Positions 43,086-52,688 are shown, counted from the first letter of the stretch. The stretch: DNA of 64,000 nucleotides from Streptomyces rubiginosohelvolus (GCF_014649875.1 NZ_BMTW01000012.1:62001-126000), one strand, 5' to 3'. Made by a program: numbers and translations. The notes: a model not told the origin generated them from the letters alone.

Positions 43086-44759
43086 CTAAAGATCCCACTC
43101 GTCAGCCAGCAGCCCCACGAGTCGCTGTTGCCTTCTGTGCAGCAGTTCCGGCTCCCACGCCTCGCACTGAAGAACCTGGCTGGTCAGGGCGAACGTGGAA
43201 ACTCCGTGCCTGCCGGTGAAGTACTTGCCCTTCTTCTCCGCGAAGTCGTAGTTCTGAGCGTAGGCGTTCTTCGTCCGGTTCAGCAGAACGAGGTTGCCCA
43301 ATCGATGCGTCCACTTCCCGCGCTGCTCCTCGGTGAAATCACGTAGCCACCGTGCCCCCGGCTTCGGGTTCTGCGGCAACACGTGCTCGACGGTGATCAC
43401 CGCGTGGTCGTACGAGACACCGGGCTTTCCGGCCAGCATCTCGTCCAGGCGTAGCAAGATGTACTTGCGGGTCCTGGTGACGAGGTAGACGTCGCCCTCC
43501 AGGCGGGCGAGCGTCTCGGCCTTCTCCTCGCCCGTCAAGGTGAAGGACGGGGCATCCAGGCCCTTGCCCGCGTCGAGCTCCCGCAGAAGGTCTGCGTAGC
43601 GCGTGACGCGGGGGGTGGTGTAGACGCGGCGGATGAACATGCTCGCCGCCAGTCGCTCCAGCGCGCCAAAGAACCTGTCGAGCCAGGCGGAATCGTGGCC
43701 TTGGTTGCGCAGTGCCCACAGAGCGGCGGGCCGCCAGTCGTTGTTGTCGATCTGCTGGAGCCGTTTGAACCAGGCGTTGACCTGCTCGGCTCCTGAGGCC
43801 GCCGTGTAGCGGGCATCGCGGATCTGCACATAGGCGTCCGCGTACGGCACCACGACCTCGGTGACGAACGCCTCGGCTTTGCCCGGCAGATAACGGCTGA
43901 GGACCTGCTCGGGGAACTCCTTGAGCAGCTCCCTCTCCGCCCGCTTCATCGCGAACACCATGCGCAGGTGAAGAAACAAGTCGGCGAAGTCGTCCCGGCC
44001 CAAGGCCTCCTCGGCGTCCTCCCACTTGCGGGCGCACTGCTCCGAAGTGACGTCGTCCAGAGCCCCGATGATGCGCGACTTGAAGATGTCCGTGGGCGAC
44101 AGGTCCATGCCCCGGGAGTTCATCACGCTGAAGATGCGGTGGGCACTGTCCAGGTCGGGGGTGCTGACAACAACCAGGAAGGTGCGCTCGCCCAGCATCT
44201 GCACGAGGTCGAGGCGGCGCCCCTCGGACCAGTCGGCGAGTATCGCGTGCAGTGCGGCGGTGTTGCGCAGGACGGCCTTCTGCGCGTCCGTGGGCAGAGC
44301 CTCCTCCTTCAGGCTCCGCAGCGCCTCGGTGGCTTCCCTTGTCTGGATGTACTGCTGGAAGAAGCTGGCGTCGCGCATGCGCAGGGTGAGCCTGGGCTTG
44401 GGAGCGAGCCGTCGAACCTTGTTGCCGGGCTCCGTGACGAGCCTGTCGAGATCACTGCGCAGATCGGCGTCCTCCGTCAGGTCGCGCAGGAGGGCGAACA
44501 GGATGGTCAGGGTGGTGAGACGCTGTTGCCCGTCGATGACCTCGGCCGGTGCGTCCCCTTTGGCCTTGACCAGGACCACGGAACCGAGGAAGTACGGCTC
44601 ATCAGTCCCCCTTTCGAGCGACTCCTCCAGGTCGGTGAGCAACTGGACGGCCTGCTCGGCATCCCAGGCGTACGGCCGTTGGTAGTCCGGGATTCTGAAG
44701 TCGTAGTCGCTGCTGAACACCTTGTGCAGGGATACTTCCTGCGCCTCGAGCTGCTGCAT
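43086..44759 (-). CDS. GmrSD-like DUF262/DUF1524 nuclease protein
   Basis: Single-chain protein of 557 residues. The N-terminal DUF262 domain has PDYQRPYAW (24-32) and DGQQRLTTL (76-84), the nucleotide-dependent ParB-like motif. The C-terminal DUF1524 domain is an HNH-type nuclease with VEHVLPQNP and HRLGNLVLLNRTKNA. This is the layout of GmrSD type IV restriction enzymes, which cut modified phage DNA, and of related anti-phage proteins. Base composition and codon use are less GC-biased than in the neighbours. It sits alone beside a tRNA gene, a usual site of gene transfer. Defence is the likely role (inference). Confidence 0.85.
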   Translation of the reverse strand: MQQLEAQEVSLHKVFSSDYDFRIPDYQRPYAWDAEQAVQLLTDLEESLERGTDEPYFLGSVVLVKAKGDAPAEVIDGQQRLTTLTILFALLRDLTEDADLRSDLDRLVTEPGNKVRRLAPKPRLTLRMRDASFFQQYIQTREATEALRSLKEEALPTDAQKAVLRNTAALHAILADWSEGRRLDLVQMLGERTFLVVVSTPDLDSAHRIFSVMNSRGMDLSPTDIFKSRIIGALDDVTSEQCARKWEDAEEALGRDDFADLFLHLRMVFAMKRAERELLKEFPEQVLSRYLPGKAEAFVTEVVVPYADAYVQIRDARYTAASGAEQVNAWFKRLQQIDNNDWRPAALWALRNQGHDSAWLDRFFGALERLAASMFIRRVYTTPRVTRYADLLRELDAGKGLDAPSFTLTGEEKAETLARLEGDVYLVTRTRKYILLRLDEMLAGKPGVSYDHAVITVEHVLPQNPKPGARWLRDFTEEQRGKWTHRLGNLVLLNRTKNAYAQNYDFAEKKGKYFTGRHGVSTFALTSQVLQCEAWEPELLHRRQQRLVGLLADEWDL

Positions 44760-44866
44760 GTCCCCATGATGGAGCAGTGGTTGACGCTGCGTCCCGGTGT
44801 GATGCGAACGAACGCAGCCGCCGACGCGGCGCCCGGGGCTCGACCGAACCGGTCACTCGCGCCCCG

Positions 44867-45745
44867 TCACCTCGCTGCCTTCCCCTGCCCCTCCTCCACG
44901 ATCTCCCCGATCACCTGCGCCGCGATCCGTGCCATCACCGGGTTCGTCTCCCGGTAGTGGGCCAGCTCCAGCAGGGCGATGGACAGTGCCCAGCCCCGCC
45001 CCCGCGTCCACATGGCGTCGTCGGCCGCGATCGCCTCGCGGAACGTCTCCCTGGCTCCCGCCGTCAGCAGGTACCAGGCCGCGATCAGGTCGACGGCCGG
45101 GTCGGCCAGGCCCGTGCAGCCGAAGTCGATGACCGCGGTGAGGCGGCCGTCCGCGACCAGGACGTTGCCCGGCTGGAGGTCGCCGTGCACCCAGACGGGG
45201 GTGGCCGTGAAGGGTGGGGCGCACAGGGACTCCTTCCAGGCCGCGGCGACGGCCTCCGCGTCCACGATTCCGGCCACGGCCGCCAACGCCTCTCGGGTCG
45301 CCTGGTCGCGGGAGGCCAAGGGCTCGCTGCGGTACGCGGGTGGGGCGTCCTCCGGGGCGATCCGGCGGAGCGCCAGCACGAACTCCGCCAGGTCCGCCGC
45401 CAAGAGGTCGGAGGACGAACAGGCGTCGCCAGGGCTCGGGTTCGTGCCGTCCAGCCAGGTGCAGACCGACCAAGGGCGGGGGAACACCTTGTCCGGAGCC
45501 CCCTGGGCGAGCGGGAGCGGAACCGGGAACGGCAGTTGCTCGGCAAGTCGCGGCAGCCAGCGGTGTTCCGTCGCCACATCCGCCGCGCTGCCCGCGGTAC
45601 GGGGCAGCCGTACGGCCATGTCGGCGCCCAGGCGGTAGATCGCGTTCGCCGTCCCGCTCGCGGCGACCGCCTCCACGGGCAGGTCCGCCCAGTGCGGGAA
45701 CTGGGCGGCGATCAGGCCGCGTACGAGCGTCGGTTCAATGATCAT
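44867..45745 (-). CDS. Aminoglycoside-phosphotransferase-family kinase
   Basis: APH/choline-kinase-fold phosphotransferase of 292 residues. Catalytic loop VWVHGDLQPGNVLV (HGDxxxxN) and metal-binding VIDFGCTGLADPAVDL are intact, and the N-lobe GTANAIYRLGADMAVRLPR carries the ATP lysine/Arg region. Many Streptomyces carry such genes without known substrates; aminoglycoside or macrolide resistance cannot be assumed. The start at 45745 (MIIEPTLV) fits the family N-terminus; a longer reading to 45907 overlaps the divergent gene and is less likely. It is not obviously linked to the cluster. Confidence 0.85.
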   Translation of the reverse strand: MIIEPTLVRGLIAAQFPHWADLPVEAVAASGTANAIYRLGADMAVRLPRTAGSAADVATEHRWLPRLAEQLPFPVPLPLAQGAPDKVFPRPWSVCTWLDGTNPSPGDACSSSDLLAADLAEFVLALRRIAPEDAPPAYRSEPLASRDQATREALAAVAGIVDAEAVAAAWKESLCAPPFTATPVWVHGDLQPGNVLVADGRLTAVIDFGCTGLADPAVDLIAAWYLLTAGARETFREAIAADDAMWTRGRGWALSIALLELAHYRETNPVMARIAAQVIGEIVEEGQGKAAR

Positions 45746-45894
45746 GCGGTGATCGAACCAGGTGGGCCCCGGGCCGCACAACGTTTCGGCCTGCTCTGCC
45801 CCGTTGTCGTCTCCTCGCCGCCTCTCCGCGGGACGCCACACCTCGTCCGAAAATCGGTGCGGCGCCACGTATCCGTACGAGAGGATCTGCGGCC

Positions 45895-46692
45895 ATGACG
45901 TATGCATCGCGCACCCTCGTTATTCCGCCCCAACTCACCGCATCTGCACGGAAGTTACGCACCACCGCGCTGCGGCGCGGGCTACGGGTCGTGGAGGCGA
46001 CAGCCGCCGCCGTATCGGAAGGCCCGGGGAGACCGCAGTGGGCGGCGGGCCCCCGGGGGGAGGCGCACCCCGTGCATCTGCATGCCGGGCCCTCCTTCGC
46101 CGACGTCGTGGCCCCCGCGCTCGGGATCGCCCTCCTGGAGGCTCCCGCCGACTGGCTCGCCCGGCTCCCCCGGGCGCTCACCCAGCGGGAGATCCGGGCG
46201 ATGCCCATCGGTGAGGCGTACCGGCTGCGCCGCCCCGCCTTCGTCAAGTCGCCCAACGACAAGGGCATTCCGGCGCTCGTGTACGCGGACGGGTCCCGGC
46301 TGCCCGGGCCGGACGCCGTGGACCCGGCCACCGTGGTGCTCGTGAGCGACGTGATGACCTTCGCCGTCGAGTACCGGCTGTTCCTCCTCGACGGGGCCGT
46401 CCACACGGCCGGGCAGTACGCCGAGGCAGGCCGCCTCCGGCTCGGGCCGCCGGGCCTTGCCGCGCTCGCCTTCGGGCGCGAGGTGCTCGCGGCCGCCGGG
46501 GACCGTCTGCCCTCGGCCGTCGTCGTCGACATCGGCCGGGACGACGACGGCCGATGGGCGGTCATCGAGGCCAACGCTGCCTGGGCCAGCGGGTGTTACG
46601 GCGTCGACCCGGACCGTGCCCTCGACACCGTCCTCCGCGCCGCCGGACCCGCCACGGACCTGTCACCGCACGACCGTGCCTTCGTGCGGTAG
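45895..46692 (+). CDS. ATP-grasp domain protein, R2K clade
   Basis: Protein of 265 residues resembling the R2K clade of ATP-grasp enzymes. Visible blocks are RRPAFVKSPNDKGIPALVY (substrate/ATP lysine), VVLVSDVMTFAVEYRLFLLDG, a central AGQYAEAG, and the C-terminal metal-site block VVVDIGRDDDGRWAVIEANAAWASGCYG. R2K proteins are often found in phage or nucleic-acid-modification and peptide-tagging contexts; the reaction here is unknown. The start ATG at 45895 lies in a short divergent spacer with the kinase gene. Not part of the biosynthetic cluster as far as can be seen. Confidence 0.7.
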   Translation: MTYASRTLVIPPQLTASARKLRTTALRRGLRVVEATAAAVSEGPGRPQWAAGPRGEAHPVHLHAGPSFADVVAPALGIALLEAPADWLARLPRALTQREIRAMPIGEAYRLRRPAFVKSPNDKGIPALVYADGSRLPGPDAVDPATVVLVSDVMTFAVEYRLFLLDGAVHTAGQYAEAGRLRLGPPGLAALAFGREVLAAAGDRLPSAVVVDIGRDDDGRWAVIEANAAWASGCYGVDPDRALDTVLRAAGPATDLSPHDRAFVR

Positions 46693-46827
46693 GCCCCCGC
46701 ATGCCCGTACAACCGCCAGCCCGCACCCTCCAGCCCGAGCGCCTGCCAGCCCGCGCGCCCGCCAGCCCGCGAGCCCGAGCCCCAAGCCCGTACAACCGCC
46801 GGCCCGCGCCCCCGCACCGCGACCCGC
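46693..46827. repeat. Low-complexity Pro-codon-like spacer
   Basis: C-rich spacer of imperfect (GCCCGC/CCAGCC) repeats between convergent genes. The 14-mer CCCGTACAACCGCC occurs twice. No gene seen. Confidence 0.45.
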
Positions 46828-47736
46828 TCAGCTGCAGGACGCCCTCATCTGCGCCGCCGCGTGATGCGCGCCGACCCGGCGCGCATCGCCCCAGTCCCGG
46901 CCCCGGTCGATGAGCTGGACCGCGAAGACGTCCCCCTTGACCGGGTAGCTGCGCACCGGCACCGCGCTCCCCCGGTGTTCGGTCTGGAGCACCGCGAAAC
47001 CCGTGTACGCGGAGTCCGCGTCGCCCGGGTCCGAGAGCACCCGGTAGACGGTCGGCTCCCCCGCCGCGTCGCGGGGGCGGCCGCTGTCGGGGACGAAGAC
47101 GGTCAGCGCGCACTCGCTGAAGCCCCGGCCCAGGTGCCAGGACCAGACGGCCGTGGAGCCCCGGTCCTCGGTCGGGCTGCCCGACATCGGGATCGCGCTG
47201 AACCGGCCGTCGCACCCGTCGCCGTCGAAGCCGCCGTTCTCCACCGTGTACCAGCCGGCGTCCCCGCTCTCGAACCGGCCGCGCTCCTCGTACCCACCCG
47301 TCGCACAGCCCGGGCCCGCCCACTGGGTGAAGCGGTCACCGTCCGTCGGGGGCGGCGGAGTGTCCGGGGACTCCGTATCCGTCCCCGGGCCGGGCACGAT
47401 CCTCGTGGGGGCCGCCCCGCCGATCCGGTCCGGGACCGCGCCCGCCCGGCCCGCCGCGTCCGTGCGGCTGCTGCCGCCGCCCACGCTCCCGCCGCCCGAG
47501 AGCAGCAGCGAGGCGACGGTGACCAGGCCTCCGGCCGCCACCACCACGCCCGCCGCGAGCAGGGCCTTGCGTCGGCGCGACAGTGTGGAGAGGCGGCCCG
47601 CCAGGGTCTCGCGCGCGACCCAGGAACCGTCCACCCCCGCCGTGCCGGCCGCTCCCGCCCCGCAGCCGGGGCAGACCATTCCGGGCAGCGGTCCCCGGCG
47701 TCCGCCGCCGCAGTGTTGGCACCTCGTCGCGTTCAT
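46828..47736 (-). CDS. Zinc-ribbon, single-pass membrane protein with extracellular domain
   Basis: Uncharacterised protein of 302 residues. An N-terminal zinc ribbon (CQHCGG..., MVCPGCG; two CxxC knuckles) is followed by a basic stretch and one transmembrane helix (ALLAAGVVVAAGGLVTVASLLL, about residues 58-79). A Gly/Ser/Pro-rich stalk leads to a ~150-residue outer domain with paired cysteines. The start at 47736 has an AAGGTG site. Zinc ribbon in the cytoplasm and an all-beta-looking outer domain suggest a sensor or envelope protein (inference), but no function can be assigned. It is followed upstream by another envelope gene in the same direction. Confidence 0.7.
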   Translation of the reverse strand: MNATRCQHCGGGRRGPLPGMVCPGCGAGAAGTAGVDGSWVARETLAGRLSTLSRRRKALLAAGVVVAAGGLVTVASLLLSGGGSVGGGSSRTDAAGRAGAVPDRIGGAAPTRIVPGPGTDTESPDTPPPPTDGDRFTQWAGPGCATGGYEERGRFESGDAGWYTVENGGFDGDGCDGRFSAIPMSGSPTEDRGSTAVWSWHLGRGFSECALTVFVPDSGRPRDAAGEPTVYRVLSDPGDADSAYTGFAVLQTEHRGSAVPVRSYPVKGDVFAVQLIDRGRDWGDARRVGAHHAAAQMRASCS

Positions 47737-47832
47737 GGCAGAACACCTTGCCAGTGCGCCGCCCGCAGAGGGAGATCCCGCACCCGATGGCCCGTACACG
47801 GGACGGGCACGAACGGGGAGGGCGAGGGCCAG

Positions 47833-49734
47833 TCAGCTCAGTTCCTCCGGGCAGGGTGTGCCCGGCTGGAGCTGGTACGGGGCCGCCAGCCGGTACGTTC
47901 CCGGTCGCGGCGCGAGCAGTTCGGTCCACTCGTCGCCGTACGGGCCTTCCTCGACCTTGTTCAGGCAGCCGTGGGTGTTGAGATACGTCTTCGGCGCGGT
48001 GTCGTCCAGCTGCGACCGCTCCTTCGACTCCTCGGTCTCCAGCGGGCGTTCCACGCTCTTGCCGTCCTCGTCGACGAGCGCGAGCCAGCGGGTGTACGGG
48101 ATCCGGATCAGCACCCGGCCCGCCGACTTCACCGTGATCGTCAGCTCGTCCGCGCCCGCGCGCTCCACCGTCGCCGGCGGGTCGGCCAGCGGCACCGGGT
48201 CCAGCACGCGGAAGAGCTTCCAGTTGGCGTCGCCCCAGATCTGGCGCAGGTAGGGCTGCCCCTGCTCGACCAGTTCCGCCTCCTGGACCGCCCCGTTGTC
48301 CGGCCGGTCCTTGGGCAGCACCACGTAGTGCACGGCCCAGCGGTCCAGCCACTCCCGGTAGTTCACCGGGTCGAGCGTGTCGTCGTAGAAGAGCGGGTTG
48401 CGCTTCATGTCCGCCTGGCGGTTCCAGCCGCGCGCCAGGTTGACGTACGGGGCGAGCGCCGACGACTCGCGGTGACTGCTCGCGGGCACCACCTCGACCC
48501 GGCCGCGCTCCGCCTCCACCTGCTGGAGCTGGTTGATCAGCGGGGCCAGTTCGCGGTTCCAGGACGCGGCGGGCGCGGTCCGGACGATGTCGTCGACGCC
48601 CTTGAAGCCGATCCAGAAGTTGAGGCCCACGAAGGCCAGGACGAGGGCGTACCAGCGGCGGCTGCGCGGCGCGGTGTACGGCAGGGCGGCAAGCAGCGCC
48701 ACCCCGGCGAACAGCATCGCCATGCGCGTGATGTTCGACCCGATCTGTGAGTCGACGACGTACGTGAGCAGCGTCCCGAGTCCGTACACGGCGGCGGCGG
48801 TGCGGACCGTGCTCCAGTCGCGGGGTACGAGGAAGAAGACCAGCACCGCGAAGACGAACGGCAGCGACAGCGTCCCGAGCGACATCGGCTGCGTACCCGA
48901 GAACGGGAACAGCCAGGAGGACAGACCGACCACCGCCACCGGGGCGAGGCCGATCGCGTACGCGCCGGGGCGTCGTTTGTGCAGGAACAGCGCCGCCGCG
49001 ACGACGCCCAGGAAGAGTCCGGCGACCGGGCTGGACGCGGTCGCGAGCCCGGCGAGCGGGGCGGCGACGGCGGCCTTGGCCCACCGCTTGTACCGCCACC
49101 GGTAGGGCCAGCAGAACACCGCGGCCACCGCGCCGACGGCGAACATCATGCCGAGCCCGAAGGTCACCCGGCCCGACAGCGCGTTGCACAGGAACGCGAA
49201 GACCCCGGCGAGCGAGCAGGCCAGCGGATTGCGGACGGCCGGGACCCGCACCAGGATCAGCGCGGTCAGCCCGGAGGAGACCGTACCGACGATCATCATC
49301 GTCGTCCGGACGCCGAGCAGCGACATCAGGTAGGGCGAGACCACGCTGTACGAGACGGGGTGCATGCCCCCGTACCAGGCAAGGTTGTACGCCGTGCCGG
49401 GGTGCCGGCCGACGAACTCGGCCCAGGCGTCCTGCGCGGCGATGTCCCCGCCGGTGTTGGCGAAGAAGAAGAACCAGAGGAGGTGGAGCACGGCCGCCGC
49501 CGCCGTCGCGATGGTGACGGGGTGGCGCAGCAGCCGGTGGGCACGGGCGTGCGAGGTCTCGGCGGCCTTGGCGCCGCCCTCGCTCTTGCCCTTGCCCTCG
49601 GACGAGGCTGCGGCGGAGCCCTCGATGGGGGACTCCGGAACGCGGGGCGACGGCACGCGCACGTGCAGGGCGTCGCCCCCGGCACCGGTGGTCCCGTCCG
49701 CCTCGCGGCCGGGCTTCGGCTCCGCGGTGGTCAC
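47833..49734 (-). CDS. Polytopic membrane protein, GT-C glycosyltransferase-like
   Basis: Integral membrane protein of 633 residues from a GTG with GGGGAG 7 bases upstream; an in-frame ATG at 49851 is the alternative. After a ~55-residue polar N-terminus come about 11-12 hydrophobic helices, with a loop GGDIAAQDAWAEFVGRHPGT after TM1 where GT-C enzymes carry catalytic acidic residues. A ~220-residue extracytoplasmic C-terminal domain follows. This resembles Streptomyces proteins annotated loosely as MFS or glycosyltransferase-like; lipid-linked sugar transfer to the envelope is a possibility (inference). The last residues have two cysteines that could form a disulfide. Confidence 0.65.
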   Translation of the reverse strand: MTTAEPKPGREADGTTGAGGDALHVRVPSPRVPESPIEGSAAASSEGKGKSEGGAKAAETSHARAHRLLRHPVTIATAAAAVLHLLWFFFFANTGGDIAAQDAWAEFVGRHPGTAYNLAWYGGMHPVSYSVVSPYLMSLLGVRTTMMIVGTVSSGLTALILVRVPAVRNPLACSLAGVFAFLCNALSGRVTFGLGMMFAVGAVAAVFCWPYRWRYKRWAKAAVAAPLAGLATASSPVAGLFLGVVAAALFLHKRRPGAYAIGLAPVAVVGLSSWLFPFSGTQPMSLGTLSLPFVFAVLVFFLVPRDWSTVRTAAAVYGLGTLLTYVVDSQIGSNITRMAMLFAGVALLAALPYTAPRSRRWYALVLAFVGLNFWIGFKGVDDIVRTAPAASWNRELAPLINQLQQVEAERGRVEVVPASSHRESSALAPYVNLARGWNRQADMKRNPLFYDDTLDPVNYREWLDRWAVHYVVLPKDRPDNGAVQEAELVEQGQPYLRQIWGDANWKLFRVLDPVPLADPPATVERAGADELTITVKSAGRVLIRIPYTRWLALVDEDGKSVERPLETEESKERSQLDDTAPKTYLNTHGCLNKVEEGPYGDEWTELLAPRPGTYRLAAPYQLQPGTPCPEELS

Positions 49735-49870
49735 TACGGCTCTCCCCGTCCTCCGCCGGCCCCGTACCTCTGTGTACCTCTTGGTACGTCCTCCAGGACG
49801 CGTCCCGGCATCCTTGAGTTGTCCGGGGACGCTAACACGTACCTTCGGCACGCTTCTCGGTCATATCCGG

Positions 49871-49917
49871 CCACCGGAGCGGTGGAGGGCGGGGCCCGCT
49901 CCCCGCCGCTCCGGTGG
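49871..49917 (-). terminator. Terminator after the D,D-carboxypeptidase gene
   Basis: CCACCGGAGCGG and CCGCTCCGGTGG are perfect 12-bp arms around a 23-base loop that itself contains a GGGGC/GCCCC-like stem. Confidence 0.6.
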
Positions 49918-49928
49918 TGGCCCGGCTC

Positions 49929-52496
49929 TCAGCCGATCCTGGTCATCTTGTCGCCGAAGGCCGCCTCGGGCAGATCGCTCTGCAGGACCACCGGCGCCGT
50001 CACCTTTCCGGTGCCGGTGCCCACGGTCACCGAGCCGACCTCGGTCCCGGCCTTCGCGGCCTGGTCGATGCCCTTGCCGTTGTCCGTGACCTTCAGCTCG
50101 ACCTCCAGGCCGGACCAGCCGACCGCCTTGAGGTTCTTGGTGGCGACCACCGGGGCCTGTCCGCCGAATCCGTTGTCCACGTACCCGACGACGTCCCCCT
50201 TCTTCACCACCGTCGCCGAGGTGGCCGCCTCCTGCGCGTCCTTGATCAGCTTCAGGCTGTTCTGGAGCGACAGCTCCAGGCTGTCGTAGACCCGGCCGGT
50301 CCCCGCCTGCTGGCCCATCACGGCCCCGTAGATCCACAGCACCTTGCCGTCGACCTTGGTGTTCGCGGACCAGAGCAGGTTGCCGCCCGCCGGGGTGGAG
50401 GAACCGGTCTTGATGCCGCTCACGCCCGGCTGGAGCAGGAGATTGTTGTTGTTGTAGATCTTGCCGTCTATGCCCTCGATCTCGACCTCGGGCATGTCCA
50501 CGATCTTCCGGAAGACGTCGTTGCGCATGACCGCCTGCGCCAGCTTCAGCTGGTCGGTGGCGGTGGAGACGGTGGTCTTCTCCAGCCCGCTCGGGTCCGT
50601 GTACGTCGACCCGGTCATGCCGAGGTCCTTGGCCGCGTCGTTCATCTTGTCGATGAACTTGTCCTCGGAACCGGCGTCCCAGCGGGCGAGCAGCCGCGCC
50701 GCGTTGTTCCCCGAGGGGATCATCAGCAGCTGGAGCAGCTGGCGCTGAGTGAGCTCCTGCCCCTTGGTCAGCGGGGCCGTCGACTCGTCGGGGCGCTTGG
50801 ACTCGTCCTCCGCCTTCTGGTCGACGGTGATCTTCTCGCCCTCCTCGTCACCCTTGAGAGGGTGCCCCTGGAGGATCACGTAGGCGGTCATGACCTTCGC
50901 GACGCTCGCGATCGGGGCCGGCTTCTGCGCGCCCTCGGAACCGAGCGACCCGACCCCGTCCACCATCACGGCCGACTGCCCCTGGCCCGGCCAGGACAGC
51001 TCGGTCCCGCCGCCCTCGAAGGTGTACGTCGGCTTCGCCGTGAGCTCCAGCGAGGGCTCCGGCAGCGGGCGCATCACCTGCACGATCGCAAAGACGATCA
51101 GCAGGAGGAGCACCAGCGGGGTCCAGATCTTGACCCGTCGCACGGCGGTCCGGACCGGGGTCTCCGGCGGCGGCGGGGTGTTCGTCAGCTCGGCGAGCAG
51201 GTCGAGCGGCGGCTTCGGCGGCAGGGGCTGCTGCCGGGTCCGCTCGGCCGCCGCCCAGGACGGCGCGGCGGCCGCCGGGGAGACCGGAGAGCCGGCTTCC
51301 GGGGTGCGCGCGGGTGCCTCGGGTCCGGCCGCGGACTCGGCATCCGAATCGGACTCGGGCTCCGGCTTGCGGGGCGCGGGGGCGGTCCGTACGTCGTCGG
51401 AGCGCAGCGGCACGAAGGTGCTGGTGCGCTCGGCCTCGCTCTCGGGCTTGGCCCCGGGCTTGGACTCGGCCCCGCCCTTGGGCTCGTCCCTGGGCGTGTT
51501 CTTGGGCTCGCTCTTGGGCTTGTCCTCGCGGGGCGGGAGCTTCAGCGCGGTCGTCGCCTGGTCGACCCGGTCGGCCGGCTTGACCGCCTTGAAGATGGCG
51601 GTGGGCTGATCGATTCCTCGCAGGTCGGAGGCGTCGTCGGGGGTTGGCTCGGAGTCGGCGGCGGGCTCGGAGTCGGAAGCCGTGGCGGGTTCGGCCTCGG
51701 CTTCGGCGGCGGGTGCCTTGTCCGGCTCGGAGTCGGATGCCGTTGCGGGTTCGGCGTCGGCTGCCTTCTCCTGCTCGGAGTCGGCCTTCGGCTCGTCGTC
51801 CTGCTCGGCCTTCGACTCCTCGTCGGTCTTCAGCTCGGCCTTCGCCTCCGCATCCGGCTCCTCGTCCGGCCCGGGCTCGGGCTCCGGCTTCGGCTCCGCC
51901 TTCGCGGCGGGCTCGGGCTCGGGATCGGCGTCCTCCGCCTCCTCCGCGTCCTCCGCCTTCGGCGTGTCCTCGGCCGCGGCATCGACCCAGGCGGCCACAG
52001 CAGCACGCAGTCGGCCGTCCCCGTCCCCGGCGGTCTCCGACTTCCCGGCCTCCGGCGCGTCCGCCTCCTCGGCCTCGGACGCCTCCACGTCCGCGTCCGG
52101 GCCTGAGCGGCCCTCCGCGGCTCCCGCCCCCTTCGACGGCGCGTCGGCGTCTCCAGAGGCCGCAGAGGCCGTCACAGGAGCGCTCTCGGGCTCGGTCCCG
52201 GGCCCGGCGGCATCGCTCTCGGGCTCGACGTCGCTCTCGGACGGGTCGTCGCTCCCGGCCTCGGGCTCACGCCGCGCAGCGTCCTCCGGCAGCCGGGGAC
52301 GGAACACCGCGGTCGCCGTGTCGGACGTGGCTCCCGAGTCCGCACCCGGACCCGTACGGGCATCCGTACCGGCGTCCGCGTCCGCATCCGTGTCGGCACC
52401 GGGGTCACGGAACACGGCGAAGCGCGGGTCGCGTTCCTCCTCAGCCGTCCCCGACGACTTCCGCTGCTCCGTTTTGTCGGGGGACTCGCCCGCCAC
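49929..52496 (-). CDS. D-alanyl-D-alanine carboxypeptidase (S11) with long disordered N-terminus
   Basis: Penicillin-binding protein of 855 residues. The C-terminal peptidase trims the terminal D-Ala of peptidoglycan stems: SxxK in IASVAKVM, SxN in IPSGNN and KTG in GIKTGSS are all present. A single transmembrane anchor (WTPLVLLLLIVFAIVQV) lies near residue 460. The preceding ~450 residues are an acidic Glu/Asp/Ala/Ser/Pro repeat-rich, disordered cytoplasmic region, about as long as a whole normal S11 enzyme. The GTG at 52496 was chosen for its GAGGAGG site 5 bases upstream. The N-terminus could be a scaffold or phosphorylation platform in the cell-division or growth machinery (inference). 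Confidence 0.88.
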   Translation of the reverse strand: MAGESPDKTEQRKSSGTAEEERDPRFAVFRDPGADTDADADAGTDARTGPGADSGATSDTATAVFRPRLPEDAARREPEAGSDDPSESDVEPESDAAGPGTEPESAPVTASAASGDADAPSKGAGAAEGRSGPDADVEASEAEEADAPEAGKSETAGDGDGRLRAAVAAWVDAAAEDTPKAEDAEEAEDADPEPEPAAKAEPKPEPEPGPDEEPDAEAKAELKTDEESKAEQDDEPKADSEQEKAADAEPATASDSEPDKAPAAEAEAEPATASDSEPAADSEPTPDDASDLRGIDQPTAIFKAVKPADRVDQATTALKLPPREDKPKSEPKNTPRDEPKGGAESKPGAKPESEAERTSTFVPLRSDDVRTAPAPRKPEPESDSDAESAAGPEAPARTPEAGSPVSPAAAAPSWAAAERTRQQPLPPKPPLDLLAELTNTPPPPETPVRTAVRRVKIWTPLVLLLLIVFAIVQVMRPLPEPSLELTAKPTYTFEGGGTELSWPGQGQSAVMVDGVGSLGSEGAQKPAPIASVAKVMTAYVILQGHPLKGDEEGEKITVDQKAEDESKRPDESTAPLTKGQELTQRQLLQLLMIPSGNNAARLLARWDAGSEDKFIDKMNDAAKDLGMTGSTYTDPSGLEKTTVSTATDQLKLAQAVMRNDVFRKIVDMPEVEIEGIDGKIYNNNNLLLQPGVSGIKTGSSTPAGGNLLWSANTKVDGKVLWIYGAVMGQQAGTGRVYDSLELSLQNSLKLIKDAQEAATSATVVKKGDVVGYVDNGFGGQAPVVATKNLKAVGWSGLEVELKVTDNGKGIDQAAKAGTEVGSVTVGTGTGKVTAPVVLQSDLPEAAFGDKMTRIG

Positions 52497-52688
52497 CGAT
52501 GCCTCCTCATGCGCTGCGGGGCCACCCCGCGCTGTCCGAACCATCTACCAGTGTCCTGTGTGAACCCCTGGCCGAGCTGCTAGACGAGAACGACATACCT
52601 ACTGGTTCCCGTACAAAGCGACCAGGCGCTCTCGACAGATGAATGTGAGAGGGGTCACCCTGTCAGACATCCACGCGGGGAGGCATGG

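Noticed and set aside
44867..45745. Self-resistance kinase for the biosynthetic cluster
   Set aside because: It is separated from the cluster by a terminator, tRNA and a restriction gene, and APH-fold genes without known substrate are common in Streptomyces.
42787..46692. Integrated mobile element at tRNA-Arg
   Set aside because: No integrase, excisionase, transfer gene or repeated tRNA 3' end could be found in the window.
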